Origin: Ruegeria sp. R14_0
GTDB taxonomy: Bacteria > Pseudomonadota > Alphaproteobacteria > Rhodobacterales > Rhodobacteraceae
NCBI RefSeq assembly: GCF_017743975.1
Contig: NZ_JAGHRC010000004.1
Location: 372,001-436,000, forward strand
Reading direction: 5' to 3'
Length of the DNA stretch: 64,000 bases
This document shows positions 31,092-40,291 of this stretch, one piece after another. The first letter of the stretch is position 1. The number at the start of each line of letters is the position of its first letter. A model generated the notes under the pieces. The model did not search any database, was not told the DNA's origin, and saw nothing but the letters and a program-made list of their open reading frames with translations. The translations under genes and the position numbers were made by a program.

Positions 31092-31982
31092 CTACTCGAC
31101 GGGTGACCAATCTGGGCCCGGATCATAGGCAGAAATTTCACTGGTACGTTCCAGGGTTTCCGGGCCAAAATCCGCCTCGTAGACGATACCGTTCTCTCCA
31201 ACCAAAAAGGAATGAACCCCGGTTTCGCCGTAGTCGGACGGTACTGCCAACAAGGCATGACCCGAGACGAAATGGTCCCCGACAAAATAGGAGTATTCTC
31301 CGCCGGGCGCATTCGGCCCCTGCCCCTGCAGGATCGTGTAGTAGTATCCCAGGAAGGGTTCGGCTTCATAGTCGGCCTCACCATCGCTCCACCCGGTTGC
31401 GGCCGCTCGGGCGAGTGCCGCACCGACAAAGCTGTCCTCGTCCGGCCAGAAAAGCCCGTCGCGCTCTCCGGGATCCGAGATGATCGTTCGGGCGAACTCC
31501 ATGACGCCATCGCCATTGTGATCCACAAGACGAAATGCCGCTTGCAGGTCAACATAGGCCTCAAGCAGATCAATCACCTCCAACTCATTCAATCCGATTT
31601 CGCGGGCCGAAAGCTCTTCGATCCCGGCTTCAATATCGAAGCGCCACCCGTCTTCTGATCGTAATATCGGTATCGGGAAAGGCCAGCCGTCTTCACCAAG
31701 CAGAAGAACAACGCCATCATCTTCGGGCTGAAAGCGATACCCTTCGCCATACATGCTAAGCACGTCTTGCCGCCTTGCCTGGTCTTCTGCCGGATCACCG
31801 GTGCCAATCAGGTCTTCGGCCTCGGGACCAAAAACCTCGAGCAGTTTGCTCTGATCATTGGCTTGCAACGCACCGACAAAGGCATCCAGCGCAGTTTGCG
31901 GCGTGTCAAACCGGGCCCCCTCCGACAGCGCGGGGCCTGTGGTCGCGGCCAGCAACAAAACTGAGAATACTGATCTACGCAT
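31092..31982 (-). CDS. DUF2950 family exported protein
   Basis: 296 residues with a signal peptide (MRRSVFSVLLLAATTGPALS). DUF2950 is a family of unknown function that commonly follows a DUF3300 gene, as here: the start is one base after the DUF3300 stop. Typical stretches are FDTPQTALDAFVGALQANDQSKLLEVFGPEAEDLIGTGD and FLGYYYTILQGQGPNAPGGEYSYFVGDHFVSGHALLAVPSDYGETGV. Periplasmic or cell-surface role inferred from the signal; nothing more can be said from sequence. Confidence 0.85.
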   Translation of the reverse strand: MRRSVFSVLLLAATTGPALSEGARFDTPQTALDAFVGALQANDQSKLLEVFGPEAEDLIGTGDPAEDQARRQDVLSMYGEGYRFQPEDDGVVLLLGEDGWPFPIPILRSEDGWRFDIEAGIEELSAREIGLNELEVIDLLEAYVDLQAAFRLVDHNGDGVMEFARTIISDPGERDGLFWPDEDSFVGAALARAAATGWSDGEADYEAEPFLGYYYTILQGQGPNAPGGEYSYFVGDHFVSGHALLAVPSDYGETGVHSFLVGENGIVYEADFGPETLERTSEISAYDPGPDWSPVE

Positions 31983-31983
31983 C

Positions 31984-33291
31984 TTACCGTCTCCGTGTGC
32001 CTTTGGCGGCGTGTCCCCGTCTGGACGCGTTATGTGCCCGGTTTCCAGACGCCTTTTTCTTCATCGCTTGCCCCTTTGATGCCGTGGGCTTGCGCTGAGT
32101 TGTCGTGACCTTCTTGGTCCCGGTCTGCGGTCTTTGCGCAACCGGCCTTTTCGCTGCGTCCGTACGTTTGGTGCGATCGATCGCCTGTTGTTTTGCAGCG
32201 GCTCTGTCCACGTCGACATTGCCCCGGTTCACTTGCGGAAGGGATCGGTCACCACCGCCCCGGTTCGCCAGAGCACCGCCAGCAACCGCCCCTGCGCCAG
32301 CTGCGGCTGCCGCGGCAGCGCGATCACGGGTGATATCTGCGGCACCGGACTCGCGGCTTAGTTTCGCGCGCAGTTCATCCGTCCGACCCTCGGGGCGGTT
32401 GACCGGCAGCTCACCGCGCCCGCCTTCGCCTCTTTCATGATCTGCAATTCTATCCCGGGCTTCTTGCTGGCGTTCCGGGTCGGGCTTCCAGCCAACATCC
32501 GTACGATCGCCCAGATCGATGTCGTTGCCGATGTTGACGTTGCCATCGATGTCGATGTCGATGTCCGGGTTTCGGTAGATCGGGCCCCCGCCCCAGCCGC
32601 CACAATTTCGGCAACCCCAATAGCCATACCAGTCATCATCGTCATCAAAGATCTCGTCGATCAGGGCCACTGTGCCGAACGTCAGCAAAGCCGCGCCCAC
32701 AACGTCTCCGGTCGACGGGCCGGTATAGACCGTCGCCGGATTATACTGCGGAACATACACCGTTTCAGGCTGTGTCGGCGTGATTACAACCGTATCGTCG
32801 TCTGACACCTCGACAGTTTGTTCTGGCCCGGAAACAAGAGCGCCACTGTCAATCGCCTGATCCCGCATCACCTGCACCGCGTCCATCACGTCATCGGATT
32901 GGGCAAGCATCGCGGTGCCCACAGTTTCGGTCCAATCGATATGGGTGGCCATCTGCCCAACAACTTCGGGGAATGCCGTTGCCAGAACGCTGACCGAAGG
33001 GTCCCAGCCCATGGCGTTGATTTCAGGCTCAAGCTCAACAGGGTCGCGGTCGGCATTGTCCAACAGGTACCGCTCGGCCTTCACAATCTCTAGCGGCTGC
33101 GTTGCGGCAACGAGTATTTGGATCAAAAGCGTGTCGGGATAAAGTGCCACTGGGGCGACCAATGTCTGCAGCTCGGCATCGGTAAGTCGGTCGGACGTCT
33201 CTTCTGAAGCTGCAGCATCATCTGTGGCCTCTTGGGCAAACAGGGCAGTTGATGCGCAAAGACCGAGGGCAATTACTAGATATCTAAACAT
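31984..33291 (-). CDS. DUF3300 domain exported protein with basic low-complexity C-terminus
   Basis: 435 residues with a signal peptide (MFRYLVIALGLCASTALFA). The DUF3300 domain occupies about residues 38-240: LVAPVALYPDTLLIQILVAATQPLEIVKAERYL and VYVPQYNPATVYTGPSTGDVVGAALLTFG. Then comes a Gly/Trp/Cys-rich stretch, an alternating Ile-Asp run, an Ala-rich segment and a Lys/Arg/Thr-rich tail ending in RRR. The pairing with DUF2950 on one transcript is conserved in many proteobacteria. The basic tail might bind polyanions such as DNA or cell-wall polymers. Function unknown. Confidence 0.85.
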   Translation of the reverse strand: MFRYLVIALGLCASTALFAQEATDDAAASEETSDRLTDAELQTLVAPVALYPDTLLIQILVAATQPLEIVKAERYLLDNADRDPVELEPEINAMGWDPSVSVLATAFPEVVGQMATHIDWTETVGTAMLAQSDDVMDAVQVMRDQAIDSGALVSGPEQTVEVSDDDTVVITPTQPETVYVPQYNPATVYTGPSTGDVVGAALLTFGTVALIDEIFDDDDDWYGYWGCRNCGGWGGGPIYRNPDIDIDIDGNVNIGNDIDLGDRTDVGWKPDPERQQEARDRIADHERGEGGRGELPVNRPEGRTDELRAKLSRESGAADITRDRAAAAAAAGAGAVAGGALANRGGGDRSLPQVNRGNVDVDRAAAKQQAIDRTKRTDAAKRPVAQRPQTGTKKVTTTQRKPTASKGQAMKKKASGNRAHNASRRGHAAKGTRRR

Positions 33292-33471
33292 ATTGCGATC
33301 CTTCGATTTCTTGAAAGATCACCCATGACCGCGATTCTTGCAACCGGCGGCAAGTGAGGACGGAAACCCAAAAAAACTTGGGCGCTCAGCTCCAAGCCGG
33401 CTGGAGACAACAAGATCGCGTTACAAAAGTGCTGTCTTGACGGGCGCTTTTTCAATTGCAATGGTCAAATT

Positions 33472-33858
33472 ATGAGCGCTTTAAGAAAAATTGTCCTTTC
33501 AATTCAGTGCTTCCTGATGTCTGCCGGATTGCTTTACGCCGAAGGTGATATGGTCAAATCCTTTGCAGGTTGTGCGGGGCGCTTCTCGGCTGAAATGGAA
33601 CATGCGTGGCTTTTGAACGATGCAAAAGCTCAGGACTATGAACTGCGGCGCGGCGGGTTTGTGTCTTTGCTAGAAGCGACGACCACAGCAGAAAATGCCG
33701 AATTTGTCTTAAGCCACAGGGTGAATTCCAAACACGCGCATGCACGTTTGCTGCAAACCGCGACCTTTGGTTCGGATAAAACAAAGGCAAGTGCGGCGCG
33801 CCGTACCGCCAAGCAGTATTTGGATCAGTGTAACCTGTTGATCCTGGGCGGCGCATAA
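33472..33858 (+). CDS. Small exported protein of unknown function
   Basis: 128 residues from ATG 33472. An N-terminal hydrophobic segment (about 5-22, ending GLLYA) looks like a Sec signal peptide. The mature part has two Cys (AGCAGRF and DQCNLL), which could form a disulfide, and a helical middle. I recognise no domain. It is divergent from DUF3300-DUF2950 and may share control. No strong ribosome site is visible. Confidence 0.6.
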   Translation: MSALRKIVLSIQCFLMSAGLLYAEGDMVKSFAGCAGRFSAEMEHAWLLNDAKAQDYELRRGGFVSLLEATTTAENAEFVLSHRVNSKHAHARLLQTATFGSDKTKASAARRTAKQYLDQCNLLILGGA

Positions 33859-33868
33859 GAGCCGCTTC

Positions 33869-33912
33869 GCTGCGCTGCCGCATTATTGAGCGGGACATGC
33901 TGCGCTGCCGCA
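33869..33912 (+). repeat. 14-bp direct repeat
   Basis: GCTGCGCTGCCGCA occurs at 33869-33882 and 33899-33912, a 30-bp period, just after the small exported protein gene. Only two copies, so not an array. Confidence 0.4.
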
Positions 33913-34020
33913 AATTTAGGCAATACCCTGAATCAATCCAAGAACTCGTGCCATGAGACTCTGAGCGCTGCGGAGAACTGTCCTAGCACTATGGAGTGCC
34001 GCAAGACGGCTTGGAACATG

Positions 34021-34061
34021 TGCGAAGGTGTCCGGCCTAGGAACCTGAAGACGCCCTCGCA
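34021..34061 (+). promoter_or_regulatory. Potential leader hairpin upstream of urtA
   Basis: TGCGAAGGTGTC (34021-34032) can pair with GACGCCCTCGCA (34050-34061) at 11 of 12 positions (one G-U) around a 17-nt loop, about 85 bp before urtA. If transcribed it would be a stable leader structure. Confidence 0.4.
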
Positions 34062-34144
34062 CACCGCAATTATGCGTGGGGGGTATATGGGACGTTTCGG
34101 CGCCCCGAACAACCCTGCTGCGCATCGCATAAAAGGAAATGCTG

Positions 34145-35419
34145 ATGCACACCAAACTTCTCACCACAACCGCCGCAGTCCTGTTGGCCAGTTCATTGCC
34201 TGCACTGGCCGATTGCCCAATCAAGGTTGGCGTCCTTCATTCGTTGTCCGGCACCATGGCCATTTCGGAAACCACTCTGAAAGACACGATGGAAATGCTG
34301 GTCGAACAGCAAAACGAAGCCGGTGGTCTTCTGGGGTGCGAGCTTGAGGCGGTCGTCGTAGACCCGGCCTCGGATTGGCCGCTGTTTGCCGAAAAGGCGC
34401 GTGAGTTGCTGACCGTGCACGAAGTTGACGTGATCTTTGGCAACTGGACGTCGGTTTCCCGCAAATCCGTCCTGCCGGTGATCGAAGAACTGAACGGCCT
34501 GCTGTTCTATCCGGTTCAGTACGAGGGCGAAGAAAGCTCGAGAAACGTGTTCTACACGGGTGCTGCGCCGAACCAGCAGGCGATCCCGGCCACGGATTAC
34601 TTTTTGGATGAGCTGGAAGTTGAGAAATTTGCTCTGCTGGGAACCGACTACGTCTATCCGCGGACCACGAACAATATCCTTGAAAGCTACTTGAAGCAGA
34701 AGGGCATCGCGGAAGAGGATATCTTCGTCAACTACACGCCGTTCGGTCATTCGGACTGGTCCAAGATCGTGGCCGACGTGGTTGCGCTGGGCGCGGATGG
34801 CAAGAAAGTCGGTGTGATTTCAACCATCAATGGCGACGCAAACGTTGGTTTCTACAAGGAACTTGCTGCCGCCGGTATCTCGGCTGACGATATTCCGGTT
34901 GTCGCCTTCTCGGTCGGTGAGGAAGAACTGGCCGGTCTTGATACCACCAACCTCGTCGGTCATCTGGCGGCCTGGAACTACTTCCAGTCGGCCGAAAGCG
35001 ATACGAACGAGGCATGGGTCGAAGCGTGGAAAGCCCGCATGGGTGAAGACCGTGTAACCAACGACCCGATGGAGGCCCACTATATCGGCTTCAACATGTG
35101 GGTGAACGCGGCGACCGCGGCCGACACCACCGATGTCGATGCCGTTCGGATCGCGATGTACGGTCAGGAATTCCCGAACCTGACAGGTGGCACCGCTGTG
35201 ATGCTGCCCAACCACCATCTGGCCAAGCCGGTCCTGATCGGTGAAATCCAGGAAGACGGTCAGTTCGACATCATCAGCCAGACCGAAGAAGTTCCGGGCG
35301 ACGCCTGGACCGACTATCTGCCTGAATCCGCCGTTCTCGTATCGGATTGGAAAGAGCTGGGTTGCGGTATGTACAACACCGAAACCGAAAGCTGCGTACA
35401 GATCAAGTCCAACTACTAA
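34145..35419 (+). CDS. urtA: Urea ABC transporter substrate-binding protein
   Basis: 424 residues from ATG 34145, chosen because AAAAGGA lies 8 nt upstream; ATG 34139 is only 2 nt from it. A Sec signal peptide (LLTTTAAVLLASSLPALA) precedes CPIKVGVLHSLSGTMAISETTLKD, typical of UrtA. Other UrtA signatures: VDVIFGNWTSVSRKSVLPV, GLLFYPVQYEGEESSRNVFYTGAAPNQQ, and NHHLAKPVLIGEI near the end. It binds urea with high affinity in the periplasm for UrtBCDE. A strong hairpin separates it from urtB. Often controlled by nitrogen supply; I could not identify a -24/-12 promoter. Confidence 0.95.
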   Translation: MHTKLLTTTAAVLLASSLPALADCPIKVGVLHSLSGTMAISETTLKDTMEMLVEQQNEAGGLLGCELEAVVVDPASDWPLFAEKARELLTVHEVDVIFGNWTSVSRKSVLPVIEELNGLLFYPVQYEGEESSRNVFYTGAAPNQQAIPATDYFLDELEVEKFALLGTDYVYPRTTNNILESYLKQKGIAEEDIFVNYTPFGHSDWSKIVADVVALGADGKKVGVISTINGDANVGFYKELAAAGISADDIPVVAFSVGEEELAGLDTTNLVGHLAAWNYFQSAESDTNEAWVEAWKARMGEDRVTNDPMEAHYIGFNMWVNAATAADTTDVDAVRIAMYGQEFPNLTGGTAVMLPNHHLAKPVLIGEIQEDGQFDIISQTEEVPGDAWTDYLPESAVLVSDWKELGCGMYNTETESCVQIKSNY

Positions 35420-35435
35420 GGTCTTAACCTGAATT

Positions 35436-35464
35436 CCTCGGGGCGCGCGACTTGTGCCCCGAGG
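35436..35464 (+). terminator. Hairpin between urtA and urtB
   Basis: CCTCGGGGC (35436-35444) and GCCCCGAGG (35456-35464) pair perfectly over 9 bp with an 11-nt loop, followed by CTTAAT. Probably a partial terminator or stabiliser giving more urtA than urtBCDE mRNA. Confidence 0.6.
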
Positions 35465-35486
35465 CTTAATACAAAGGTCTTCCTAA

Positions 35487-37442
35487 ATGACGCTTCCGTT
35501 CAGGCGGGCAGTGCTTGCCCTGCTGGTCCTTGTGGCCCCTACCCTTTTGCAAGCGCAATCCGCAGACGCCCCGGTCCAGCAGGTGTTGCAGTCCCACGCG
35601 GAGGTGATCCAGAAATCCTCTCGCAAGACGATTGGCCCTGCGATTGACGCGCTGGCGCAAAGTGGACTGCCGGAAGCGCAGACCGTTCTGGAACGTTGGC
35701 AAGCCAAGGACATGTGGTTCAACAAAGAAACCGGTCTTTTTGTCTTTGCCTCAAAGGCTGACGGTGGGTTGCAGATTTTCGATGTATCTGATGGGGCCGA
35801 GATCGGGATTGTCGAGAAAAAGGAATACAAACAACTCAAGCCAAATTCTGGCATTCGCGGGTTGATCGCGTCTGCACTGGTGCAGTTTCAGCTGAATGAT
35901 CCCAATCCCAAGACACGCGACGCCGCCCTGACAGCGATTGAGCGAGACGCCGAAGCGTCGCACTTGTCCGCCCTGCGGGGTTCTATCGAGACGGAACAAG
36001 ACGCCGACCTCAAGGTGCGCAAAGACCGGTTGGAGCGCCTGTTGACCATTCGCTTTGATGAGGATGACGCCGCTAGGCTTGCTGCCATCGACAGCTTTGC
36101 CGGCGATCTGGGTGTCGATGTCAGGGCAACGCTCAATCCTTTGGTTTCATCCGAAATCAAGGTCGCAGATGAAATCCCTGACGGTGCGGTTGGCATTCAG
36201 GTCGGGTCAGACGAGCTGACGCAGGACCAGGCCTATAGCCTGCTTGTCGCAAATGACTTGGCCCCGGAACCGGTGGATGCCGCAGCGTTAAAGCAAACCC
36301 TGATCGCCAACATAAACGGCGATACGGTCGCAGGTGTCCAAGTGGCGAGCCTTGACGAGTACGCCGCCCGAGAGGCCGCGTATCAGGTGTTGGCCCAGCA
36401 AGGTTTGGCGGCCCCGTTGGTGAAACAGGAAGATATTGCCGAAGCTATTCAAAAGCATAGGTTTTTCAAGGTCTACGTCTCAGCCCCCCTGCCCATCGCT
36501 CTTGCTGCGCAGGCGGCTCTGGACAACATCGAAACGCAGGTTGCTTTGAACCAGACAGCGGATCTGGTGTTGGACGCGCTGTCCCTGGCGTCGATCTATT
36601 TCCTCGCGGCGATCGGTCTTGCGATCACCTTCGGGGTCATGGGCGTGATCAACATGGCGCATGGTGAGTTCATCATGATGGGTGCCTATACCGGCTATGT
36701 GGTGCAGCTGTTCATTCCTGACCTTACGCTTTCGATCCTTGTGGCAATTCCCTGCGCGTTTCTCGTGACTTTCGGGGCCGGTGTTCTGCTGGAGCGGTTG
36801 GTCATTCGCTGGCTGTATCACCGCCCGCTAGAGACGTTGCTGGCAACCTTCGGCGTTTCCATTGCCTTGCAGCAACTGGCCAAGAACATCTTTGGCACGC
36901 AGGCGCGCCCTTTGACTGCTCCGTCATGGTTGGACGGGTCAATGGTGCTGAACGACATCGTGTCGATCAGCTACATCCGCATCGCGATCTTCGTTCTGGC
37001 GCTGCTGTTTCTGGCGCTGTTCCTTGTTGTCATGAACCGAACCCGGCTGGGGCTTGAGGTGAGGGCCGTGACCCAGAACCCTCGCATGGCGTCCTCGATG
37101 GGCATCAACCCAGACCGGATCAACATGCTGACGTTTGGTCTGGGTTCGGGCATCGCGGGTATCGCCGGCGTGGCCATCGGGCTTTACGCCAAAGTCACGT
37201 CCGAGATGGGCTCTGACTACATCGTGCAAAGCTTTATGACGGTGGTCGTCGGCGGCGTTGGCAACATCTGGGGCACGCTGCTGGGCGCTACGATGGTCGG
37301 AACGCTGCAAAAGGGGATCGAGTGGTTCAATCCGTCCAATACGCTGGCGGCGCAGACCTACATGATCCTTTTCATCATCCTGTTCATTCAATTCCGACCG
37401 CGCGGCATCATCGCGCTCAAAGGTCGGGCGGCGGAAGCGTGA
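35487..37442 (+). CDS. urtB: Urea ABC transporter permease UrtB
   Basis: 651 residues. Unlike ordinary branched-chain amino acid permeases, UrtB has a long N-terminal extension: a signal-like segment (about 1-24) and a periplasmic domain to about residue 350. The C-terminal LivH-type permease domain (about 355-645) has the signature ITFGVMGVINMAHGEFIMMGAYTGYVV and QNPRMASSMGINPDRINMLTFGLGSGIAGIAGVAIGLYAKVT. The full length and the extension match UrtB of other proteobacteria. It forms the channel with UrtC. Confidence 0.95.
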   Translation: MTLPFRRAVLALLVLVAPTLLQAQSADAPVQQVLQSHAEVIQKSSRKTIGPAIDALAQSGLPEAQTVLERWQAKDMWFNKETGLFVFASKADGGLQIFDVSDGAEIGIVEKKEYKQLKPNSGIRGLIASALVQFQLNDPNPKTRDAALTAIERDAEASHLSALRGSIETEQDADLKVRKDRLERLLTIRFDEDDAARLAAIDSFAGDLGVDVRATLNPLVSSEIKVADEIPDGAVGIQVGSDELTQDQAYSLLVANDLAPEPVDAAALKQTLIANINGDTVAGVQVASLDEYAAREAAYQVLAQQGLAAPLVKQEDIAEAIQKHRFFKVYVSAPLPIALAAQAALDNIETQVALNQTADLVLDALSLASIYFLAAIGLAITFGVMGVINMAHGEFIMMGAYTGYVVQLFIPDLTLSILVAIPCAFLVTFGAGVLLERLVIRWLYHRPLETLLATFGVSIALQQLAKNIFGTQARPLTAPSWLDGSMVLNDIVSISYIRIAIFVLALLFLALFLVVMNRTRLGLEVRAVTQNPRMASSMGINPDRINMLTFGLGSGIAGIAGVAIGLYAKVTSEMGSDYIVQSFMTVVVGGVGNIWGTLLGATMVGTLQKGIEWFNPSNTLAAQTYMILFIILFIQFRPRGIIALKGRAAEA

Positions 37443-37443
37443 T

Positions 37444-38706
37444 ATGGTTGATATGACGTCTACAGCCGAGCCGATACGCAAGCCGCTGGTGCTGCGCTAT
37501 GCCTCTGTCGCGATCTTTTTGATCATCCTATCCCTGTTTACGGCCATCATCACTGTTTTGGGCGAAGGGTTTGGCATCGGGCTGATTTCCACCAGCTTTA
37601 TCAAAACATTGGGCAAGACTCTGTGCCTGTGTCTTGCTGCGCTGGCGATGGATCTGGTGTGGGGATACACGGGTATCCTGTCACTGGGGCACATGGCGTT
37701 CTTTGGCATTGGCGGATATGCCATCGGCATGTGGCTGATGTACGCCCGGACCGAGATTATCGTGGTCGACAGCCTCGCGGCCTCTGCCTTGCCACCGACG
37801 GCCCAGGAAATCTCGGATGGCATTGCCACTCAGATTTTCGGTGTTGTCGGCGCTTCCGAGTTTCCTCCGATCTGGGCCTTCGCACATTCCTTGCCGCTGC
37901 AACTGGCCGCCATCGTGCTGGTGCCCGGTCTTCTAGCGCTTGTCTTTGGGTGGCTGGCTTTCCGCAGTCGGGTGACCGGGGTTTATCTGTCGATCCTGAC
38001 GCAGGCGATGACGCTGGCGCTGTCCCTGTACCTGTTTCAAAACGACAGCGGGTTGCGCGGGAACAACGGCTTGTCGGGGCTGCAGAACCTGCCGGGGCTG
38101 GACTCGGTACCGCAATCAACGGTTTCGATCCTGTTCTTCTGGGCATCCGCCTTGGCGCTTGGACTTGGGTACCTTGTCTGCGCATGGGTGGTGTCCGGCA
38201 AATTCGGATCGGTCATTCGCGCCATCCGCGACGACGAAAGCCGCGTTCGGTTCCTTGGATATTCGGTCGAAGCCTACAAGCTTTTCATCTTCACCTTCAC
38301 CGCCGTGATCTGCGGTATCGCGGGTGCCTTGTACTATCCACAGGCGGGCATCATTAACCCGGCCGAAATTGCGCCCATCGCGTCAATCTATCTGGCCGTT
38401 TGGGTGGCAATCGGCGGGCGTGGACGTCTGTACGGAGCGGTGATTGGCGCAGCTTTTGTCTCGCTGCTGTCGACTTGGTTTACGGGCGGGCAAGCCCCCG
38501 ACATCTCGCTGGGGTTCTATACCATCCAATGGGTCGATTGGTGGACCATCCTGCTTGGGGTCTCGTTTGTCGCGGTCACACTGTTCGCGCCGCGCGGCAT
38601 AGGGGGACTGATCGACAAGCTTACAGAACGGCGCGCGCCGGATCGACATGGGGCCGATCTGGGGCCGGACTTTGGATCGCTGCGCGAAAAGGAGGCGGAT
38701 CAATGA
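37444..38706 (+). CDS. urtC: Urea ABC transporter permease UrtC
   Basis: 420 residues, starting 1 nt after urtB and overlapping urtD by 4 nt (ATGA). LivM-type permease with about ten membrane segments; signatures include LAALAMDLVWGYTGILSLGHMAFFGIGGYAIGMWLM, AFRSRVTGVYLSILTQAMT and the UrtC-typical RGNNGLSGLQNLPGL stretch. Confidence 0.95.
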   Translation: MVDMTSTAEPIRKPLVLRYASVAIFLIILSLFTAIITVLGEGFGIGLISTSFIKTLGKTLCLCLAALAMDLVWGYTGILSLGHMAFFGIGGYAIGMWLMYARTEIIVVDSLAASALPPTAQEISDGIATQIFGVVGASEFPPIWAFAHSLPLQLAAIVLVPGLLALVFGWLAFRSRVTGVYLSILTQAMTLALSLYLFQNDSGLRGNNGLSGLQNLPGLDSVPQSTVSILFFWASALALGLGYLVCAWVVSGKFGSVIRAIRDDESRVRFLGYSVEAYKLFIFTFTAVICGIAGALYYPQAGIINPAEIAPIASIYLAVWVAIGGRGRLYGAVIGAAFVSLLSTWFTGGQAPDISLGFYTIQWVDWWTILLGVSFVAVTLFAPRGIGGLIDKLTERRAPDRHGADLGPDFGSLREKEADQ

Positions 38707-39443
38707 GCACGCTTCTCGAGGTCTCCGGCGTTTCCGTATCATTTGACGGTTTCAAGGCCATTAACAACCTGACGTTCCAAATCGGCCCCGCCGAAATGCG
38801 TGCTGTCATCGGCCCGAACGGGGCGGGAAAGACGACATTCATGGACATCATCACCGGCAAGACCAAACCGGACGATGGTCATGTTCTTTGGGGTGAAAAG
38901 TCGGTCTCATTGCTGTCGATGAGCGAAAGTCAGATCGCCCAGGCCGGAGTGGGGCGAAAGTTCCAACGCCCGACCGTATTTGAGGATCAAAGTGTCCGCG
39001 AAAACCTGATGCTCGCTCTGAAAGACAAACGCGGACCGTTGGCTGTCCTGCGGTTTCGGGCGCGTCAGGAAGATCATGAGAAAGTCGCATCGCTGGCCGA
39101 GGAAATCGGATTGCAGAGTGCCTTGGACCGCAAAGCCGGTGAACTCAGCCACGGGCAAAAGCAATGGCTCGAGATCGGGATGCTGCTGGCTCAGGACCCG
39201 CAATTGCTGCTGGTCGATGAGCCTGCGGCCGGGATGACCCCGGCAGAGCGCAAGCATACGACCGACATTCTTGTCGAAGCGGCCAAAACCCGGGCCGTCG
39301 TCGTTGTCGAGCACGATATGGAGTTTGTCCGTCGCCTGAACTGCAAAGTTACTGTGCTGCACGAGGGATCGGTTCTGGCTGAAGGAACGTTGGACCATGT
39401 CACACGCAACGAAAAAGTAATCGAGGTTTATCTTGGCCGCTGA
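38703..39443 (+). CDS. urtD: Urea ABC transporter ATP-binding protein UrtD
   Basis: 246 residues from ATG 38703, coupled to urtC; the longer frame from 38400 lies inside urtC. LivG-type ATPase: Walker A GPNGAGKTT, signature LSHGQKQWLEIGMLL, Walker B LLLVDEPAAGMT, and the switch His in VVVEHDMEFV. Energises urea uptake with UrtE. Confidence 0.95.
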   Translation: MSTLLEVSGVSVSFDGFKAINNLTFQIGPAEMRAVIGPNGAGKTTFMDIITGKTKPDDGHVLWGEKSVSLLSMSESQIAQAGVGRKFQRPTVFEDQSVRENLMLALKDKRGPLAVLRFRARQEDHEKVASLAEEIGLQSALDRKAGELSHGQKQWLEIGMLLAQDPQLLLVDEPAAGMTPAERKHTTDILVEAAKTRAVVVVEHDMEFVRRLNCKVTVLHEGSVLAEGTLDHVTRNEKVIEVYLGR

Positions 39444-40140
39444 CCTTCTGAACATCTCCGATCTGACCCTGCACTACGGCGGCAGCCAAATCCTGAACGG
39501 CGTCGACATCACCGCGCGTCACGGTCAGGTGACCTGTGTGATGGGCACGAACGGCGTTGGAAAAACAAGCCTTTTGAAAGCGATATCCGGCACGCATCCC
39601 CGCAGCGGTGGCGACTATGTGCTGAACGGGGAAGAGATTGGCAATGCCACGTCCTTCGAGCTGGCCAGAAAAGGCGTGGCTTATGTCCCGCAAGGGCGCG
39701 AGATTTTCCCGTTTTTGACGGTTCGTGAAAACCTGGAAACCGGCTTTGCCTGCCTGCCCCGCAGCGATAACAAGATCCCCGACTATATCTTTGATCTCTT
39801 CCCAATCCTCAAAGAGTTCTTGTCCCGGCGCGGGGGCGACCTGTCTGGTGGTCAACAGCAGCAGCTTGCCATTGCGCGCGCGTTGATCACAAAGCCAAAG
39901 CTCTTGCTGTTGGACGAGCCGACCGAGGGTATTCAACCCAACATCATCAAGCAAATCGGCGAAGTCATTCGCTTGCTGCGTGATCAGGGCGAGATGGCCA
40001 TTATTCTGGTCGAGCAGTACTTTGAGTTCGCCTATTCGCTTGGCGATAATTTCCTGGTGCTTGAGCGTGGAACACCATTCCTGCGAGGGGCGAAATCCGA
40101 GGTCGCAGAGGAGCAGTTGAAGTCAGCGGTTTCGGTTTGA
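39433..40140 (+). CDS. urtE: Urea ABC transporter ATP-binding protein UrtE
   Basis: 235 residues from TTG 39433, overlapping urtD by 11 nt. LivF-type ATPase: HYGGSQILNGVDI, Walker A GTNGVGKTS, VPQGREIFPFLTV Q-loop, signature LSGGQQQQLAIARAL, Walker B LLLLDEPTEGIQP. Last gene of urtABCDE; no urease genes follow. Confidence 0.95.
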   Translation: MAADLLNISDLTLHYGGSQILNGVDITARHGQVTCVMGTNGVGKTSLLKAISGTHPRSGGDYVLNGEEIGNATSFELARKGVAYVPQGREIFPFLTVRENLETGFACLPRSDNKIPDYIFDLFPILKEFLSRRGGDLSGGQQQQLAIARALITKPKLLLLDEPTEGIQPNIIKQIGEVIRLLRDQGEMAIILVEQYFEFAYSLGDNFLVLERGTPFLRGAKSEVAEEQLKSAVSV

Positions 40141-40260
40141 TCGCCAAGACATGCTCCAACCAAATGTTGACGGGTGACCCGCCGAAGAATGCGGATCAAG
40201 TCGTGCAGAGGCAAGGTCACAATCGGCTTCGGCAAGCGCAGGACATCCGGTGATGTAGCA

Positions 40261-40282
40261 GAGCCCCGAAAACCCGGGGCTC
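40261..40282. terminator. Bidirectional hairpin between urtE and DUF3604 gene
   Basis: GAGCCCCG (40261-40268) and CGGGGCTC (40275-40282) pair over 8 bp around a 6-nt loop. It lies 9 bp after the DUF3604 stop and 120 bp after urtE, so it may serve both converging transcripts; no T-run is obvious. Confidence 0.6.
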
Positions 40283-40291
40283 CGATGAAAC

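Noticed and set aside
33869-33912. Possible CRISPR or iteron array
   Set aside because: Only two 14-bp copies, no further repeats or cas genes.
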